64,000 nucleotides of DNA, from contig NC_070604.1 in the NCBI RefSeq assembly GCF_027172205.1, positions 60,839,023 to 60,903,022 on the forward strand, read 5' to 3'. The stretch is from Podarcis raffonei (taxonomy: Eukaryota; Chordata; Lepidosauria; Squamata; Lacertidae). Both the position numbers and the translations under genes were made by a program. The notes under the pieces are model-generated. The model was not told the origin of the DNA. It did no database searches and was given only the letters and a program-made list of their open reading frames with translations. Shown piece after piece: positions 1-12,198 of this stretch. The stretch's first letter is position 1, and every line of letters starts with the position of its first letter.

Positions 1-3000
1 AGGTTTGTTCTCAAATTATAGCAATCCTGGAGTAGTCATTGCTCAAGCACATAACTTTATTTCATGTTTTCTGTTCAGTAAAATTTCTCTGCCAAAGAGG
101 CAATCAGTCCCAAAGTATAGGTTTGTCTCTTCAGGAATGGGGGCTGCTGCAAAGACAGCTTTAACAGAAAGTCTAGCTATGCACACAATAACCTTACGTG
201 TAACGGAAATTACTTCTTTGTATAACAGTCTATATGAACTAAAGAATTAGAACCGAGTGCCTAGGAATCAACAGTGTAGCGTCAACAGGACAAGCATTAA
301 TGCCTGTTTTGCTCGCCAGACTGAACAATCTCTCCTCCCCTCTCCCCCTCCATACAGTGTTCTGGAAGTTTGCCAAATTGCAGGTGAGGGCTCAGAGTGC
401 AAATGGGGTGGAGGGGGGAAGAGGTGAGGAGAGAAATGCCTGTTGCACTGGCTCCCACTAGCACAACTATTTAGTTGTGTGAGTGGTAACTGTAGTATCC
501 CTACTCCCAAAAAAATCAATGCTTAAATGTCAGGTTGTAAAGTTTTTGAGAGGGGTATTTCCATACAGGTTACTGTCATGAAAAAAATACTCTTTAATCA
601 TGCATTCTGCTATTGCTCTTGGAAACCTATAATAGTAATACAACTGAATAGTTATGTCATCCCAAAATTTTCAAATTCCTGATAAATTATGTCAAATTAT
701 TATGCTTGATTCAGCATTTAAATCTGTAACCATGACAATGGTACTCTTTTCTTTCCGCCAACAGAAAATATACAGAACAAGTACATAGGCTACTTAGTAA
801 CTTAGCTATCTGACTTTGATCAGTAAATAACATTTCTAAAACTCTATCATTCTTCAAAAGCAGAAATGCTACATTAACCAATACTCTTTAAGCTGTAGTA
901 CTTTTACAGCTCAGTCTTATGCAGAATTAGATGCACGCAAGCCTACTGAAATCAATGGATAAGATATAAATCATTCAGCACTGAACTGCAGCCTTAGTTT
1001 TAGAAAGTAATAAATAACAACATACTATCCAGATGGTGACAGCATTTTACAGAGCATTAGTATTCAACTAGTGAGTAATGCTCTAAGGAGAGTCACAACA
1101 GCAGCAACACCATAGAAATGTATAGTAAAAGAAAATAAGTAGGTACCAAACTACTGTTACAAGAGACAAGACTAATACAATATTAGATAAAATGGCTATA
1201 TGAACAATCTAGATATTTCCAGATACAATGTTCTGTCAAATGCACTCACCATTAGCACCTGTAACTGGAGATTTTCCATTTTTATAACACAAATCAAATA
1301 TTTTCCACTACTAATATCAGTAGTATAAATTTTGTAACCCTACAGAAGAGGCGCAAAAGAACATACACTGCTTTACAACGCCTGAAAGTTTAAATACAGT
1401 TACAGAATGAAAGCACCACAAAAATTGTCTAACAGGTACAAAATAATACTCCTTGTTTAAAGGGAAATTAGATACCGTTATTGGGATAAAAAAATATAGC
1501 CACCAAAGTATTGCAGTGAAAAGATCCAGACAATCTCCTAAAAGCATTTCAACCAATACAACAAAATAGCAATGCCATCTACTTGAATGTTCACAGCTAC
1601 ATACACCCACAAAATTGCCTAGTGTTATTCTTGCAGTATTAAAGTAAAGAGCATCCCATTTCAGAGTTAAAAGTCCTTTTTATTATCGCACTTTTCTGAA
1701 CTACTTGCTTCAGTATTCACTCACAGACCAACTAACGTGATTGTCATTTAGTACTTGGTGCCACTCATATACTGACACCAGATTGCGATCAAACTGTCCA
1801 CATATTTTTCTACACACACATGTACTTGTTTTTATTTTCTAATAAACCGAAATCAACTCACCCTTTTCACTTGCTTGTCTAAGGCAACTTGAATCTCATT
1901 TGCTTTTGCATATCATACTTTGCATATTGATGAGCAATTAAGGTCTACAACAGCAATTAAAGAGAAGTTACATGCATATAATTTTTGTTAGGCATATCAA
2001 ACCAAAGCTATGCAGCCAGCTTATAAAAATCTAACAGGCTCTTTGTGCAGCTTAACGAATAAGTCTCGCCCCACCCAAGTCCCAACTCTGCTGGAGAAAG
2101 GCATGCCTAGTGGAAAAATTGAACTTGGTTCCAACTCACTTCATTTTTGCAGCCAGAAAATGCAAATGAGTCAAAGAGACAGCTCTGTTTTCCTGTTATC
2201 GCTCCTACAAAGTAAGAGATGCATTTTAAAAGCTCTACTAGGTTAGCATGAGACATCTGCCACAGCTAGGATAGGACTTTTATTTGAACTTATTGATAAA
2301 GGTACTATAATTTGTTCCGAGCAACTCAGAATATTAATACCACTTACATAGCTGGTTAGTCTTAGCTGTGGGTTCAGGGAGACCATATTTCACCATTAAA
2401 AGATAATGCTCATTTTATAGGAGATTGCTCTAACAGAACAGTTTCACCAAAACAAACAAAACAGATCAGTACAGCTACAAAAAAATACAAAGGGGGAGGT
2501 GGTAAAAACTATATAGAAAAGGAATCTTAACATGGTTTGAGTAAAGTTTTTAAGGGAAATTGTCTTTATAGACAATAAATGCTGTTAATCTCCTCAGCCT
2601 TTCAATGCTCATGGCTGGGGGGGGGGAATGTTACTTTAAAATTTTCTGGCACACCTTCCTGCCAAATTGGTCTTAAGTGCTTTCACATTATTTCAAACAC
2701 AAGACAAAAAGATCACAACAAACAACAAAATCAGTCAGAAATACCTAACACTGCAGTAATAAATATCTATCAAAATGGAGAAGTGTACCCCTAGTTTCTG
2801 ATTGAGCCTCCAGGAAACAAGGCAAAACATCTGGTACCTACATAATAATAATAGCATGCATGAAGAATATTTGCAACAGGTGGGCATCACAACAGAGGCA
2901 TCTGGAGCAAAGCCATAGTTTACTCCCTCCACGAATTGCCAGATTCATGTAGGATGAGGTGCTCCTTCACATACCCTGGCCATTTACAGCTTTATGGGTT

Positions 3001-4969
3001 AACACAGGGCCACCAACAAGAGGTACAGGGGATACAAATGTGCCAGGCCTCGTGCCAACAAGGGTCCCACATTATTAGTTTTCATTTTTTTAAAAAAGTC
3101 TATTGGACATTTCTTAAGAAAGTCATAACAGAAATCTTGAGGACTAAGGCTTCAGCACTCAATGCGCAATGCTATTGCTAAGAAAGCTTAATCACTGTTG
3201 CTAACAAAGTCTGCTGTCTTTACAGAATAATGCACCATTAACTGGCTTTGGTATGGCACACCCAGAAGTAACTCCCCTGAAATCAAGGTAGTTTCCTTCC
3301 TACTGAGAAAAAATGTTGATACACCCAGGTCCCATTTAATGAACACAATGCATTCCCTGGAAATCATTCGTTAGGCAAGCGTTCACATAATGAGTCCATG
3401 ATTTCCATTATTTCCTAGCGAAATATTTCTAATGTGGGATTTGTCCAATAACTTCCCCCTCTTTCTCCATGGTTTCTTTCTGGTCATGTCAAAATCATAC
3501 ACAACTGCAAGAAAGCAGAACAAGTAGGCTGAAACAGCATATTTCCTATGAATGCCAATAGAAGGGCACATGTGTAGTGCATCCCCACTCTAAAATTCAT
3601 CTGCATCCACTGCTTAGCCCTGAAAATGCAGCAGTAAATCTAAACCAAACTACATCAAGTAGTGTCTCTGACAGAAAAACTGAACACACAGAGCAAATTG
3701 AAGAGAGTTCAAGGTCAGAAAGTGGGAAATGACTAACAGACTCCATTTGGTTTTGGTATTTCCCTCCTACTCAGTTCTACAAGGTTTTTTCATGAGACAA
3801 AGCTAACCTTCCAAGTACTGTATGTTATTTCCAATTCAGTTTTGTCATGACAGACAAATGAGACTTAATTTTTAGATGTTCCTCAGTAAATGTTGTTATG
3901 GTGTCCAGAATTTACTACATTTGTTAACTGCCCTTCAAGGTAATTTGCATCTTATGCTTATACACACTCGCAGCTTTACATGCGTCTCCAAAAAATAATT
4001 TAAAATGACACAAAAATGGTGAACACAGGGGAAACGGGGGCAGGAAACCAGGAAAAAACCAGCCAGTAATCCCAGCAGCCGTCATGAGTGTGGGTGGAGA
4101 AGAGGCAGTTGGAAAGGGTGATCAGAGGCCAGAGAGACTTGCAGATGGTTTGAAAAGACAACAGCATTCTGTTTGAAAAAATGCTGGAAGCAGGTACCCA
4201 TCTCTGCTGCTCCTCCCCACCATACTGCCATCTTTTTCTTTGTACCTTCAGAAAGAAGCTATGGGGCTGAAATTGGAAATATGTATGCCTTTTCTAAACT
4301 TTTATATGTATAAACTTTTCTAAACCTTTTCAATAACACAATGAAACTGGGAGCAGTGAGTGTACCTTTTTTCAACTGCAGATTGGCCTGTGTGTCTAAA
4401 AGGCAGAAAGAATAAGCTTTCTGCATTTTGGAAAGGAACGCACAGTGCTCTTTACAATAATGACTTAGTAGTTCCTCAGGATTTTTTAAAGGGTTATGAG
4501 TACACAATGCACAGTTTTATCCCTTTAACCAAGGTGATTTTTTTCCTAGTTGCCTGGAAGCATTTCTTTCTTGCCACAGTTGACAAGACAAGTAGTAGAT
4601 TCTAATCCTTGTGGGGGCTTTATGTAAAGTGGGGGACAGGGTATGGAAAAAACAATAAAGAATCCACTATGGCAGAAGGTACAGAAGCAAGCAAGAATGA
4701 AGTGAGCAAGGTTTAATGGTGTTTTTCTTTTCTTTTAAGGATTTGCATGTTAAAAATGCAGATGACTTCCATAATATTGTTAAATTCTGAATATTACTTT
4801 CTCAGCTGAATTTACTATAGCAACAAGTATGCTATGTGTATTTAGCTGCTGCATCATCAATTGAAAATTGAGTCATTTATGATACAAAACAAGAGGGTAT
4901 ACTGACTAAAATGGTGATGCTGAAAGACAGCTTCTCTGTATATTGTAATGGGTTCGAGGTGTTTTTATG
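1..4969. other. AT-rich non-coding DNA, probable EPB41L2 intron 1
   Basis: I see no exon, RNA gene or well-preserved repeat here. Open frames are all under 100 codons, overlap on both strands and resemble no protein I know. A weak copy of an old palindromic repeat (motif with 'cttatgcagaattag' and 'ctactgaaatcaatgg') lies at about 905-965. The stretch at 3300-3400 (around 'attcgttaggcaagcg') may be a decayed DNA-transposon end. Assignment to the first intron of EPB41L2 rests only on known vertebrate gene order next to AKAP7, not on any sequence match. Confidence 0.35.
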
Positions 4970-5220
4970 CGTGGGTAGGCAAACTAAGGCCCGAGGGCTG
5001 GATCCGACCCAATCGCCTTCTAAATCTGGCCCGCAGACGGTCCAGGAATCAGCGTGTTTTTACATGAGTAGAATGTGTCCTTTTATTTAAAATGCATCTC
5101 TGAGTTATTTGTGGGGCATAGGAATTCATTCATTTTTTCCCCTTCAAAATATAGTCTGGCCCCCCACATGGTCTGAGGGACAGTGGACCGGCCCCCTGCT
5201 GAAAATGTTTGCTGACCCCT
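4970..5220. mobile_element. hAT-type non-autonomous DNA transposon
   Basis: The left end reads 'gggtaggcaaactaagg' and the right end 'gtttgctgacccct', an imperfect inverted pair typical of the hAT (Charlie-like) short elements of amniotes. Inside are 'ctggcccgcagac' and, near the right end, 'gtctgagggacagtggacc', which also occurs in inverted form beside the left end of the larger element at 9764-10434, so the two share terminal sequence. There is no transposase. Target duplication is not clear because the right flank is a T run. Confidence 0.7.
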
Positions 5221-5423
5221 TTTTTTTGCAATGTGTTCAGTACTGGACTTTTTATTTAGTGTGCTCTCCACTTATCTTAAAGCATAAAAAATGTTAATAG
5301 CCATATATGAACAGCAATGGAGGTAGATCGTTTCAATCGTTTCTGCCTCCATTACATGTTTACTGAATTCCTGAAAAGGACTACATTCAATCATATATCT
5401 AGGTTTCTTAAATGATGTAACAA

Positions 5424-5495
5424 CCTGTGAACCGCCCTGAGACCCCCAGGTATAGGGCGGTATATAAATTATATAAATAATAAATAATAATAACC
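5424..5495 (+). mobile_element. LINE 3' tail (L2/CR1-like)
   Basis: The segment 'gaaccgccctgagaccccc' followed by 'gggcggtatataaatt' and an AAT-rich tail is the typical 3' end of reptilian L2/CR1-like LINEs. Only the tail is present. Confidence 0.6.
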
Positions 5496-6480
5496 CACAT
5501 CACATATTTGTTCTGTTCAGATGCACCACTATCTCACGGCTTCAAGCTTCATGGACAAATCTCAGATCCATGAATTTCCTCCTCTTATGAAATGCAATCT
5601 TCTTTCTCCATCCCTGCTTTGTTATGTGAACTGGCAAATGACGAATTACATTTGCCCTGTAGATCAGTGCAGCAAATAATCCAAAATTTGCAGGGCAAGC
5701 CCAAATGATACTTTTCCAGTTAAGAGTATACTGCAATGACAAAATTGGAAAGAAGGGAACAAGTGCAGAAACTTAAAGCTCATTCCAGGTTCATTCATGT
5801 AGCATGAAACAAGTTTGATATTACAGCCGTCACTGTCACAATAGTAGTGTGTCAATCATAGTCAGAACTATCAGAACTGTTTCAATCAAACTTATGTAAA
5901 CTATAAATTCCTGCCTCCAGAGAAAACAAGTTCTGTTATAACAAGTAAAACAAGTTTTGTTATAACACAAGTGGGGGACAACAGGTTTTGTTTGGTCTTG
6001 GTAGCCAAAAAAAAAAGTTTGTGGTCACCTGGATCCTACTATTCCCTTAAGGTAGAGTCCTGTCCCTGTGCTCCAAAGCTCAATATAAAGTCAAGGATAA
6101 GCCCTGCTCCTTTCCCCAGACTGGGTCTGGGAGGGGAGATATTGCTCGCATACAGATTGCGAAGAAGAATTTATTTGTAGTTCTTCTGCCAAACAAGTCT
6201 TAGGAAGTCTGCACTTAAACAGAAGATCAAGTCTGACCCACTAATTAAATTCATATGGACTTTAATCACAACGTGCAAGATTCTATATCAGTTCCCCATA
6301 AAAGCCACAGGAGTGCCTTTTGCATCTCCCAACATCAAACTAAAAACTCAGTTTTTGAATCCTTCCAGATCCAATGTGCCACAAAGCCCCATATTTCCTT
6401 TTCAGGGAATATCTGTGGATATAAAGCAGACTTCTACATTTTCATTCATCACAGCAAGTGTAATCAGCACCTAGACTTCC
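5496..6480. other. Non-coding DNA, nothing recognised
   Basis: AT-rich sequence with a short local repeat of 'acaagttttgttataac' type at about 5925-5965. No exon, RNA gene or clear transposon seen. Confidence 0.4.
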
Positions 6481-6559
6481 TCACACCTTTGAATTGTCAG
6501 AGGTGGGTGAAAATCATACCAACAGCTGCCCTGTGATCTCCAACTCTAAGGATGAGAGG

Positions 6560-6925
6560 AAGTCTAAGGGTTGCTTATGTGCATGGGATCTGCCTCGGCC
6601 CATACCTGAAGGAGTGTCTCCACCCCCATCATTCTGCCCAGACACTGAGGTCCAGTGGAACCAGGCAGGCCTTCTCGGTAGTGGTGCCCGCCCTGGGGAA
6701 TGCCCTCCCATCAGATGTCAAGGAAATAAACAACTACCTGACTTTTAGAAGACATCTGGAGGCAGCCCTATTTAGGGAAGTTTTTAATGTTTGAAGTTTC
6801 ACTCTGTTTTTAATGTTCTGTTGAAAGCCGTCCAGAGTGGCTGGAGAAACCCAGCCAGATGGGTGGGGTATAAATAAATTATTTTATTATTATTTATTAT
6901 TATTATTATTTATTATTATTTCCTC
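6560..6925 (+). mobile_element. L2-like LINE, 3' fragment
   Basis: Translation pieces such as 'YLKE-L-PHHSAQTLRSSGT' and 'AFSVV-PALGNALPSDV' match the C-terminal end of L2-clade reverse transcriptase proteins. It is followed by 'ccagccagatgggtggggta' and an (ATT)n tail. The same segment recurs at 32565-32940 and 59745-60155, so the family is abundant here. This copy is 5' truncated and its frame is broken, with a short internal deletion after 'aggtccag' relative to the copy at 32565. Confidence 0.75.
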
Positions 6926-8865
6926 CAAGCAGTCAAACTATTAAGCAATCTGGCTTCCTTCCTTTGAGCGGTGACCATGCAACTTCCTTGGTTGCTTGGA
7001 AGTGAGACACATTTAGGAAGGCTACATCTTCTTGTTTTTGAGGTTGAAAGAATTTGAAGCTAATCTTGAGCATGACACTACTACCCAGATCCTCAGTTCT
7101 CTTGTATTATACACAATATAAACGCAGCATGAATTAAGTTATATTAAACAGAAGATTAATTCCAGGACAGCTGTTACCTATGGTCACATTCTAAAATCCT
7201 AGGGTTACAGAACTCAAAAGAATAATCAGCATTGTAGCTTGATGGAATCTGAACAGATAATCCATTCTGAAAACACAGTAACAGAAAGAACAGACCAAAT
7301 AAAAAACCCCACTACAAAAATACTGGAGCAGCGATTCATTCTTCTCTAACTGATCAGGAGCAAAGCAATAACAATTTAATTGCAACATTCAGAAAAAAAG
7401 AGATAAACAGATTTATAGATCTAGGTAAAAATAAACAAGTTGCTACTAACCAGCAAAACTTTGCTACTGTATTGTTAATAATTAGCATATTGCTTGATTG
7501 CCCTTTTCCATAGTCAAAGAGATGCAAGCTAACACATGACATCTGGAAAAATTACACAGGATGAAACAGTTTGGCTATTACTACTTAAAGATATCTGCAG
7601 AAATGAGGATGAGGAATGCCATGACGTCTGATGGTACAACTAGAGGAGAATAAAGGTCTATTTCAGGTATCATTCAAAAGGTTGCATTCAGACACATTAA
7701 ACCAGTTTAGCGCTATGTAAATAAGCCTCAAGCCCTCACAAAACTCCTTTTCCATTTGCCCCCCATCAATAGTTTTATTTAATTAATAATTTGTTACATT
7801 AGAGTGATACACTGAAGTTCACATTTACAATAACTTTACAATAAATACAAAGCGTCATATGATTGTACATGGACTAGGCATTTGTTATTCCAAAATATTA
7901 GGAAAATAGTCAAATAGTTTTAGGGGAAAGTTTTCTGATTATTTAGTAAACAGGAGTGGAAAATATTTGTACCCTGAAGAACAGCAAACAGACACATTTC
8001 CTCCTCTCGCCATAACCCCATCAGTACACAAGGATGAGGAGGTGAAGCTTCCCTTCCTAATGCATTCTTTCTTCTCCCCTCTTACTGGCACTAGGAACAG
8101 CTAAGAACATGACCATTTGATTGTAAAAAGGTCAGGGAGTTACTTTCCTACAGTACATATAAACAAGACAACTTAGAATCCAATGACAAAGCAGCTCTCT
8201 TCCTACAGAGAATTTCAGAATAAGACCTTGTGACTAATGAGGAATCCAAGCAATTTACAGACTTGCTCTTTAATTTTAAATTTAGAAACTGCTGATATCT
8301 TGGTACATTATGTCAAGTCATAACCATCACATGAGGAATGGTTAGAAACTACACTTAAGATTCTGAATATTAATTATCTTTATTGTAAAGCTTTGCTTTC
8401 AAGATATTGAGGAAGGAGAGTAAGTCTTTAGAAAATGTCCCTCTCCTTCCACAATACAATGAAATCCAGAATCTAGATAGTCATTGATCAACAGTAATGC
8501 CTTGCTTGTGTGTGACAGGACAGGAATTCAAGCAAAAGCAGTAACATTTCTTTAAATCAGACAACCTTGAGTTGCAATGGGAACTGTTAATTTAAGAAGG
8601 CATAGCATTTTAGTATGAAGTACTGAAGATTGAGCTAATATTTTTTAAAAAATTATTAAATGTATATCCCACCATTTCCCCCCAAAAAACACTGCATGGG
8701 ACTCCTCAAAAGTACCTGCTTATCCATACTTGCTTGCAAAAAGCTTACATGAAGGTTAAACTATGGACAGTCTTTACTGAAAATTCATTGTGTTTTGTTT
8801 TGGGGCAGTTATATGACAATGAACATTCATCCTAATTTGTATACAAGGTGCTTGTATATCACAGA
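6926..8865. other. Non-coding DNA
   Basis: No exon or RNA gene seen. A worn LINE tail is possible at about 8640-8710 ('attaaatgtatatcccacc'). Open frames are short and chance-like. Confidence 0.4.
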
Positions 8866-8960
8866 ACCATAGAGTTGGAAAGGACCCAAGGGTCATCTAG
8901 TCCAACCCCCTGCAATGTAGGAATCTCAGCTAAAGCAACCATGACAGACAGATGGATCTT
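8866..8960 (-). mobile_element. CR1 LINE 3' end fragment
   Basis: 'accatagagttggaaagga' followed by 'gggtcatctagtccaaccc' and 'ctgcaatgtaggaatctc' is the reverse complement of the CR1 3' UTR end. It is very short and severely 5' truncated. Confidence 0.75.
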
Positions 8961-9540
8961 TCCACTATTCATTTGTTCACCCTACACATTTCAGTGCATT
9001 ACCCTGTTACTTTCCTAATTGCAAGGAGTCAAAATTTTAAAGTGGATTGGTTGTGTGAGGATGATAGAAAAGAAAAATGTAGCTGGCTGCTGCAGGAGGA
9101 CTGCAGCAGGAGGACACAAGCTTGTAAAAAATTCTGCAGGCTAGTAATTTTTATAAACCTACCCACAAGGCCGTTTTACTGACTTGCAGTTTGGCTGCAT
9201 CTTCCTAACATTACTACTATCAACAGAAAAGCCTCAAATGAAGGCTGAGAGTCAGACTTTAGAGCCAAACAAATATATTTTTCAAAAACAGTGCTAAAGT
9301 AATGTGAAATCCAAACAAAAGGCTAGGAGACAAAATCCAACATAGGGAAACATGGGGAAACAGGCTGTAAATGAGAATTCTTCAAGTAGACTATTGATAT
9401 AAAGCATATAACCTGCTTGTCTAGTATGGTGTGACAGATTTCATTTTAAGTTCTTAAGCTTCTTTAGGAGCTCTATGAAGACAGCATGAGTTTTTCGAAG
9501 TATATTTTGTACCCAAGGCTAGCCTTCTACCGCTTACATT

Positions 9541-9763
9541 TTAAATCAAGAACATAAGAACATACCAAAAACATAAGAGTTTAAGATCAGTCCAATGGTC
9601 TGTCCCGCACCCTGTTCTCACAGTGGCCAACAAGATGCTTGTGGAAAGACTGCAAGCTGCCCCACCTGCGATTCCCAGCAACTGATATATGAGACATGAC
9701 GCCTCAAACAGTGGATGCAGAATATAGCACTAATCAATGACTACTAGCCACAATGGCTAGATC
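9541..9763 (-). mobile_element. L3/CR1-like LINE 3' fragment
   Basis: 'gaacataagaacatacc', then 'ccctgttctcacagtggcc' and 'cccagcaactgatat', match a very common amniote L3/CR1 family in reverse complement. It ends in 'caatggctag', where the hAT element at 9764 is inserted. Confidence 0.6.
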
Positions 9764-10434
9764 CAGGGGTCAGCAAATTTGTTTATCAGGTGTCCGGTCC
9801 ACTGTCCCTCAGACCTTGTGGGGGGGCCGGACTATATTTTGAAAAATATAAATACCGTGGAAGCCGGTCCCGCAGCTGCCTACGGACCTGGAGGAGGAAC
9901 ACACTCTGCATGCGCTCAGGAGCGCGTCTCGGCACCGCCCACTCACTGGCGTTGTTGACGAGCAGCAGCTGCTCCATCGGCCTATCCCCAGCGGTGCGCA
10001 CTATGCGCTGCAGCCCGTCATCCGAGGTCTGGTCAGCAGGCAGGCCGCACACACGGAGCGCTGGGCAGGCGGCATGCAGATTGCCCTCCAACTGCTCCAG
10101 CGTTGCCGTCGAGCACATCACCAGCAGCAGCGCCAAGCTGGGCGCCATGCTGCGTCCCACACTCGCCGCCCGCCCGCCTCTCCATCCATGGCTGCGCCAA
10201 GTTTACCGCAGCACACAGGCAGTGAGGAACTTCCTGCAGCCAATCTGAAGTAGTGCCAGCGTCGTGGAAGTCAGTCTCCGCACAGCGAGGCATCCACGGC
10301 TTCTTTTCAAGGAAACGCTGTGGCAGTTTAGCTCAATGTGGGGACTGAACCGAGTGGGCGGCAGGATCTGTGGGCCGGATTTATGAGCCTGGTGGGCCGC
10401 ATCCGGTCCCTGGACCATAGTTTGCCGACCCCTG
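9764..10434 (-). mobile_element. hAT element carrying a captured SPR-like exon
   Basis: The element is 671 bp. It starts 'caggggtcagcaaattt' and ends 'tttgccgacccctg', an imperfect terminal inverted repeat. It is flanked by 8-bp direct repeats, GCTAGATC (9756-9763) and GCTAGGTC (10435-10442), 7 of 8 identical, the size hAT transposases make. The outer 90-140 bp on each side resemble the plain hAT repeat at 4970. The middle, about 9880-10280, is GC- and CpG-rich, unlike its AT-rich surroundings, and on the minus strand encodes a sepiapterin-reductase-like segment. I infer capture of host genomic DNA by a hAT transposon (transduplication). There is no transposase, so movement would have needed an autonomous relative. 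Confidence 0.75.
9947..10189 (-). pseudogene. SPR: Captured exon 1 of a sepiapterin reductase-like gene
   Basis: Sepiapterin reductase is a cytosolic NADPH-dependent short-chain reductase making tetrahydrobiopterin. On the minus strand an ATG at 10189 starts MDGEAGGRRV, like the SPR N-terminus. In another frame follow 'APSLALLL', 'ATLEQLEGNL', 'LRVCGLPAD', 'GLQRIV' and 'QLLLVNNA', in the same order as human SPR (LAPLLASLL, ALRQLEAEL, LRVVRVPAD, GLQQLL, RLLLINNAG). The Gly-rich cofactor loop (TGASRGFGR in SPR) is missing and a second short gap follows LALLL, so the copy is frameshifted and non-functional. Homology stops at 'aacaacgcca' directly followed by GTGAGT, a perfect splice donor, and intron-like sequence continues. 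It therefore looks like genomic DNA (exon 1 plus flanks), not a retrocopy. Another short-chain reductase is possible but less likely. Confidence 0.65.
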
Positions 10435-10456
10435 GCTAGGTCAAAAGTTTAAATTA

Positions 10457-10689
10457 CCGTATTTTTCGCTCTATAAGACGCACCTAGTTTTTGGAGGAGG
10501 AAAACAAGAAAAAAAATATTCTGAATCTCAGAAGCCAGAACAACAAGAGGGATCGCTGTGCAGCGATCACTCTTGCTGTTCTGGCTTCTGGGATAGCTGC
10601 GCAGTCTGCATTCACTCCATAAGATGCACACACATTTCCCCTTACTTTTTAGGAGGGAAAAAGTGAGTCTTATAGAGCAAAAAACACGG
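10457..10689. mobile_element. MITE with CCGTATTTTT ends, TA target (Tc1/mariner-like)
   Basis: The ends are 'ccgtatttttcgctctataa' and, inverted, 'ttatagagcaaaaaacacgg', flanked by TA on both sides. Two more copies lie at 12417-12585 and 26343-26519. It contains a short inverted repeat near 10535-10590 ('agaagccagaacaacaagag' and its complement). There is no coding capacity. It starts 22 bp after the SPR-bearing hAT element. Confidence 0.75.
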
Positions 10690-10884
10690 TATGTTTCAAT
10701 TGTAGCTTAAAATGAACTTAAGTATGCTCCAGTATTTTCAGAAGCGGTATTAAGGGGTGATACGAGGTCGTTTGACCACATGTCCATGTTTTCATATGTC
10801 TTCCCCGAGTAAAGTTCCAGTCCTTGGAATTTTGCTCTGTTGAGCTGCTGTTTTTTAATAGCTCTTTGTCCAAGATCTGTCCAA

Positions 10885-11018
10885 AGCAGCACTGGACAGC
10901 CTTTGGCCTTTCAGATCATATTGTTGGATTCCAACTCTCATTAGCCCCTATTAGCATGGCCATTGATCAATGACATAGCACAGCTACATGTGGAGGGCCA
11001 CAGATTTCCTACCCTTGA
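10885..11018. mobile_element. Palindromic hAT-like MITE, decayed
   Basis: 'tttggcctttcagatcatat', then 'ttgttggattccaactctca', and at the other end 'tggagggccacagatttcc'. The halves are imperfect inverted copies, as in the abundant reptilian 'ccagatgttgttggactaca' family. A clearer copy is at 37362-37495. Confidence 0.6.
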
Positions 11019-12198
11019 TCCAAGGGAAGCAAAAGTGACCACAGTGTTAGAAATTCCATCAACAAAATACGAACATGTCCCCATGAGTTCTGAAAGGAGT
11101 GAAGGTGTTTTAAGTAAAAACGGTTAACTCCTGATTTAACTCCAGCATTTTGCCTTTATGGTGGAAGAGGCTCAGCACACCATACAGATTAACATCCATA
11201 GTATTTTCAACACTGGGCTCCCGCAAAATGAAACCACACATTAGTAGTTACTCTAAAGCTCTCATATATAATTCAATATCTATCTAGCCATTTTCAAGAC
11301 TTTTCCATGCATTTTATAATATATTACACCTTTGAAATGAGATGAACCAAAACTGTTTCCATCTAAGAATCAAGCATTTTTCTCCTCAAATATTTAGAAC
11401 ACAATCTCTTGCAAACCTATGAGAAAATATATCACTCCTGCAATTCAAAATCTTGCAATGTATCCTTATTTTTGCATATCAAAATGCAAATTCATCAGTA
11501 AGTTGTTTATTTAGATGCACTCAGACTTGCACATACACTGTCCAACATGCATTGTTACTTCCAACACTTACTGAACAGTAAAAATAAATAAAAAAATAAT
11601 CATGATGCATTAACAACATTTCTCAAGTGTTTGAGAAAAAACTACTTACGCAAGTAAAAGGAAACGAAAAAACTATTGACAGGAAACAAGAGAACAGTAT
11701 ACTGATCATACAGCACTATGCTGACAACTGTCTGATGCTGCAGTTTAGATAACACATGAAGAGTCAAAAGGTTGAATTGCAAACCCAGTGCTTTGTTTCC
11801 TGAAGCAACATGCTTTATCCTTGCATTCAGAGTCTATCTGCTTCACAGCCATGGGGAGGGATTAAAATTACACTCTCCGTTTATCACAATGGTACATACA
11901 GAATGGGAAAGGATCATGCAAAAACTTGTAGTATAGCATATATACCTACTAGATTTGGAGTTGAGAGACCAAAGTTCAGATTCCCTACACAAACATGAAA
12001 CACACTGGGTGACATTAGTCTACTCACTCTCAACCTAATCCACCCCAGGTGGTGGTGGTTTTTTTAAGCTACCTAAAAGAGTGTTCAGTGGAACTTGCTC
12101 CGGACTAAGTCTGAATAGGGCTGCAGCCTAAGTTACAACAAGTACACTTTTAGCAGATTCCCCCCCCCCTTCTGAAGAGAACACGTTAAATAAAATTA
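11019..12198. other. Non-coding DNA with a MIR-like SINE remnant
   Basis: No exon seen. At about 11955-12050, 'aaagttcagattccctac' and 'actgggtgacattagtc' followed by 'ctctcaacctaatccacc' match the internal part of tRNA-derived MIR-like reptilian SINEs (compare 56605-56805). The rest is unassigned. Confidence 0.4.

Noticed and set aside
9790-10248. 152-codon plus-strand frame across the hAT element
   Set aside because: It is the antisense shadow of the SPR-like segment, read through element ends.
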